DNA from: an uncultured Parvibacter sp.
GTDB lineage: Bacteria; Actinomycetota; Coriobacteriia; Coriobacteriales; Eggerthellaceae
Reading direction: 5' to 3'
Assembly (NCBI GenBank): GCA_910587945.1
Contig: CAJUNI010000100.1
Span: 1 to 5,355 of the forward strand
Length of the DNA: 5,355 nucleotides
The notes under the pieces are model-generated. The model was not told where the DNA came from. It ran no database searches and worked only from the letters and a program-made list of their open reading frames with translations. Below, in pieces: positions 4,891 to 5,355 of this stretch. Positions within the stretch are counted from its first letter, which is position 1. Each line of letters begins with the position of its first letter. The position numbers were made by a program, and so were the translations under genes.

Positions 4891-5355
4891 CTAGCGCAAA
4901 AATCCCACGGGATGGACCGTATTTCCCGCTTTGATATCCACGGTGGCCATGGTTTCATCGGTAAGTTCCACCGCCCGATGAACACATTTATTGCCAAAGC
5001 GACGTCGAAGATCATCGATGGCAAATTCAAGGCGTTCCTGGGACGCTTGTTTTTGGTTATCTCCAAACAGATCAAGCTGAACAGGATTGGCCAGAGGTGA
5101 GAAATTAGAAACGCGAATAGAAATAGAACGAAGGGCCTGCTCTTCACTGAATGTCTGAGCCCGTTGCAATAACGTCATCGCACTTTGAGCAATGACCGAC
5201 GTAACACAGCTTGGGCTTTTAAGGGTAAGTTGGCGACTATAACCCGAGAGGTCTCCCGCAAACCGCGCTCCGACAGCAATGGTGCGACAACGAAATTGGG
5301 CTTCCCGTAGCCGCTGGGCCACCGACTCTGCCAGAAGCCACACCAAGGCCCGTAC
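4891..5355 (-). CDS. Y-family (DinB/UmuC-type) DNA polymerase, C-terminal part (cut by window edge)
   Basis: Error-prone translesion polymerase; only the last 154 codons are in the window, and the reading frame stays open to position 5355. The part seen is the little-finger domain and tail: WLLAESVAQRLREAQFRCRT at the start, then a hydrophobic/basic strand-helix pattern, ALRSISIRVSNFSP, RLEFAIDDLRRRFG, and a VHPVGFL-like end. This resembles the UmuC/DinB group of Firmicutes and Coriobacteriia (the C-terminal VHPVG motif is one I recall there). PVQLDLFGD includes QLDLF (5065-5079), a near-ideal beta-clamp-binding peptide that would recruit the enzyme to the replication fork. The catalytic palm with its acidic residues lies outside the window and cannot be checked. 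The first Met in this fragment (5346) is internal, not the start. Any SOS (LexA) control would be upstream, out of view. Confidence 0.88.
   Translation of the reverse strand, partial: VRALVWLLAESVAQRLREAQFRCRTIAVGARFAGDLSGYSRQLTLKSPSCVTSVIAQSAMTLLQRAQTFSEEQALRSISIRVSNFSPLANPVQLDLFGDNQKQASQERLEFAIDDLRRRFGNKCVHRAVELTDETMATVDIKAGNTVHPVGFLR

Noticed and set aside
4875..5147. Second minus-strand frame (90 codons) with a hydrophobic start overlapping the polymerase gene.
   Set aside because: It is out of frame with the well-conserved polymerase C-terminus that occupies the same bases.

Overview
This window reads as a compact bacterial chromosome segment with no mobile elements, RNA genes or CRISPR. 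Its base composition is moderate (by eye a little above 50% G+C), Shine-Dalgarno sites are strong (GGAGG, AGGAG, GGGAGG, AAGGAG), and genes are tightly packed. The gene content suggests an anaerobe that respires hydrogen. My best guess is an actinobacterium of the class Coriobacteriia (Eggerthella/Cryptobacterium-like), from the overall look of the hydrogenase and of the Y-family polymerase with its small partner. That assignment is inference and was not tested by any search.

Layout. Positions 1-3358, minus strand: a three-gene membrane-bound [NiFe] uptake hydrogenase operon in the order small subunit (hyaA-type, 2048-3358), large subunit (hyaB-type, 375-2048), b-type cytochrome (hyaC-type, 1-374, running off the window). 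The junctions are TAATG (1-nt overlap) and TAA|ATG (no gap), so the three are almost certainly co-transcribed and translationally coupled. Positions 3359-3626: a divergent intergenic region with a perfect 9-bp inverted repeat exactly midway between the two start codons, a possible hydrogenase promoter, and a small hairpin that covers the hyaA ribosome binding site. Positions 3627-4475, plus strand: a monofunctional prephenate dehydratase (pheA) with a C-terminal ACT domain. Positions 4476-4590: a convergent intergenic gap with degenerate short repeats and a hairpin lacking a T-run. Positions 4591-5355, minus strand: a small conserved protein of unknown function (88 aa), preceded by the C-terminal part of a Y-family (DinB/UmuC-type) translesion DNA polymerase that enters from the right edge and carries a textbook beta-clamp-binding motif, QLDLF.

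How the genes work together. The small subunit has a Tat signal and should carry the folded large subunit across the membrane. H2 is oxidised outside at the NiFe site, electrons pass along three Fe-S clusters to the cytochrome b and then to the quinone pool (probably menaquinone). All twelve cluster ligands are visible. The proximal cluster is of the ordinary, oxygen-sensitive pattern, while the medial cluster has a fourth cysteine where most group 1 enzymes have proline, predicting [4Fe-4S] rather than [3Fe-4S]. The pheA and polymerase genes are unrelated neighbours: phenylalanine synthesis and DNA damage tolerance.

I do not see a clearly new biological system here. The points most worth a second look are the medial-cluster cysteine, the altered TRF, GAL and ESRP motifs in PheA, and the central inverted repeat between hyaA and pheA.
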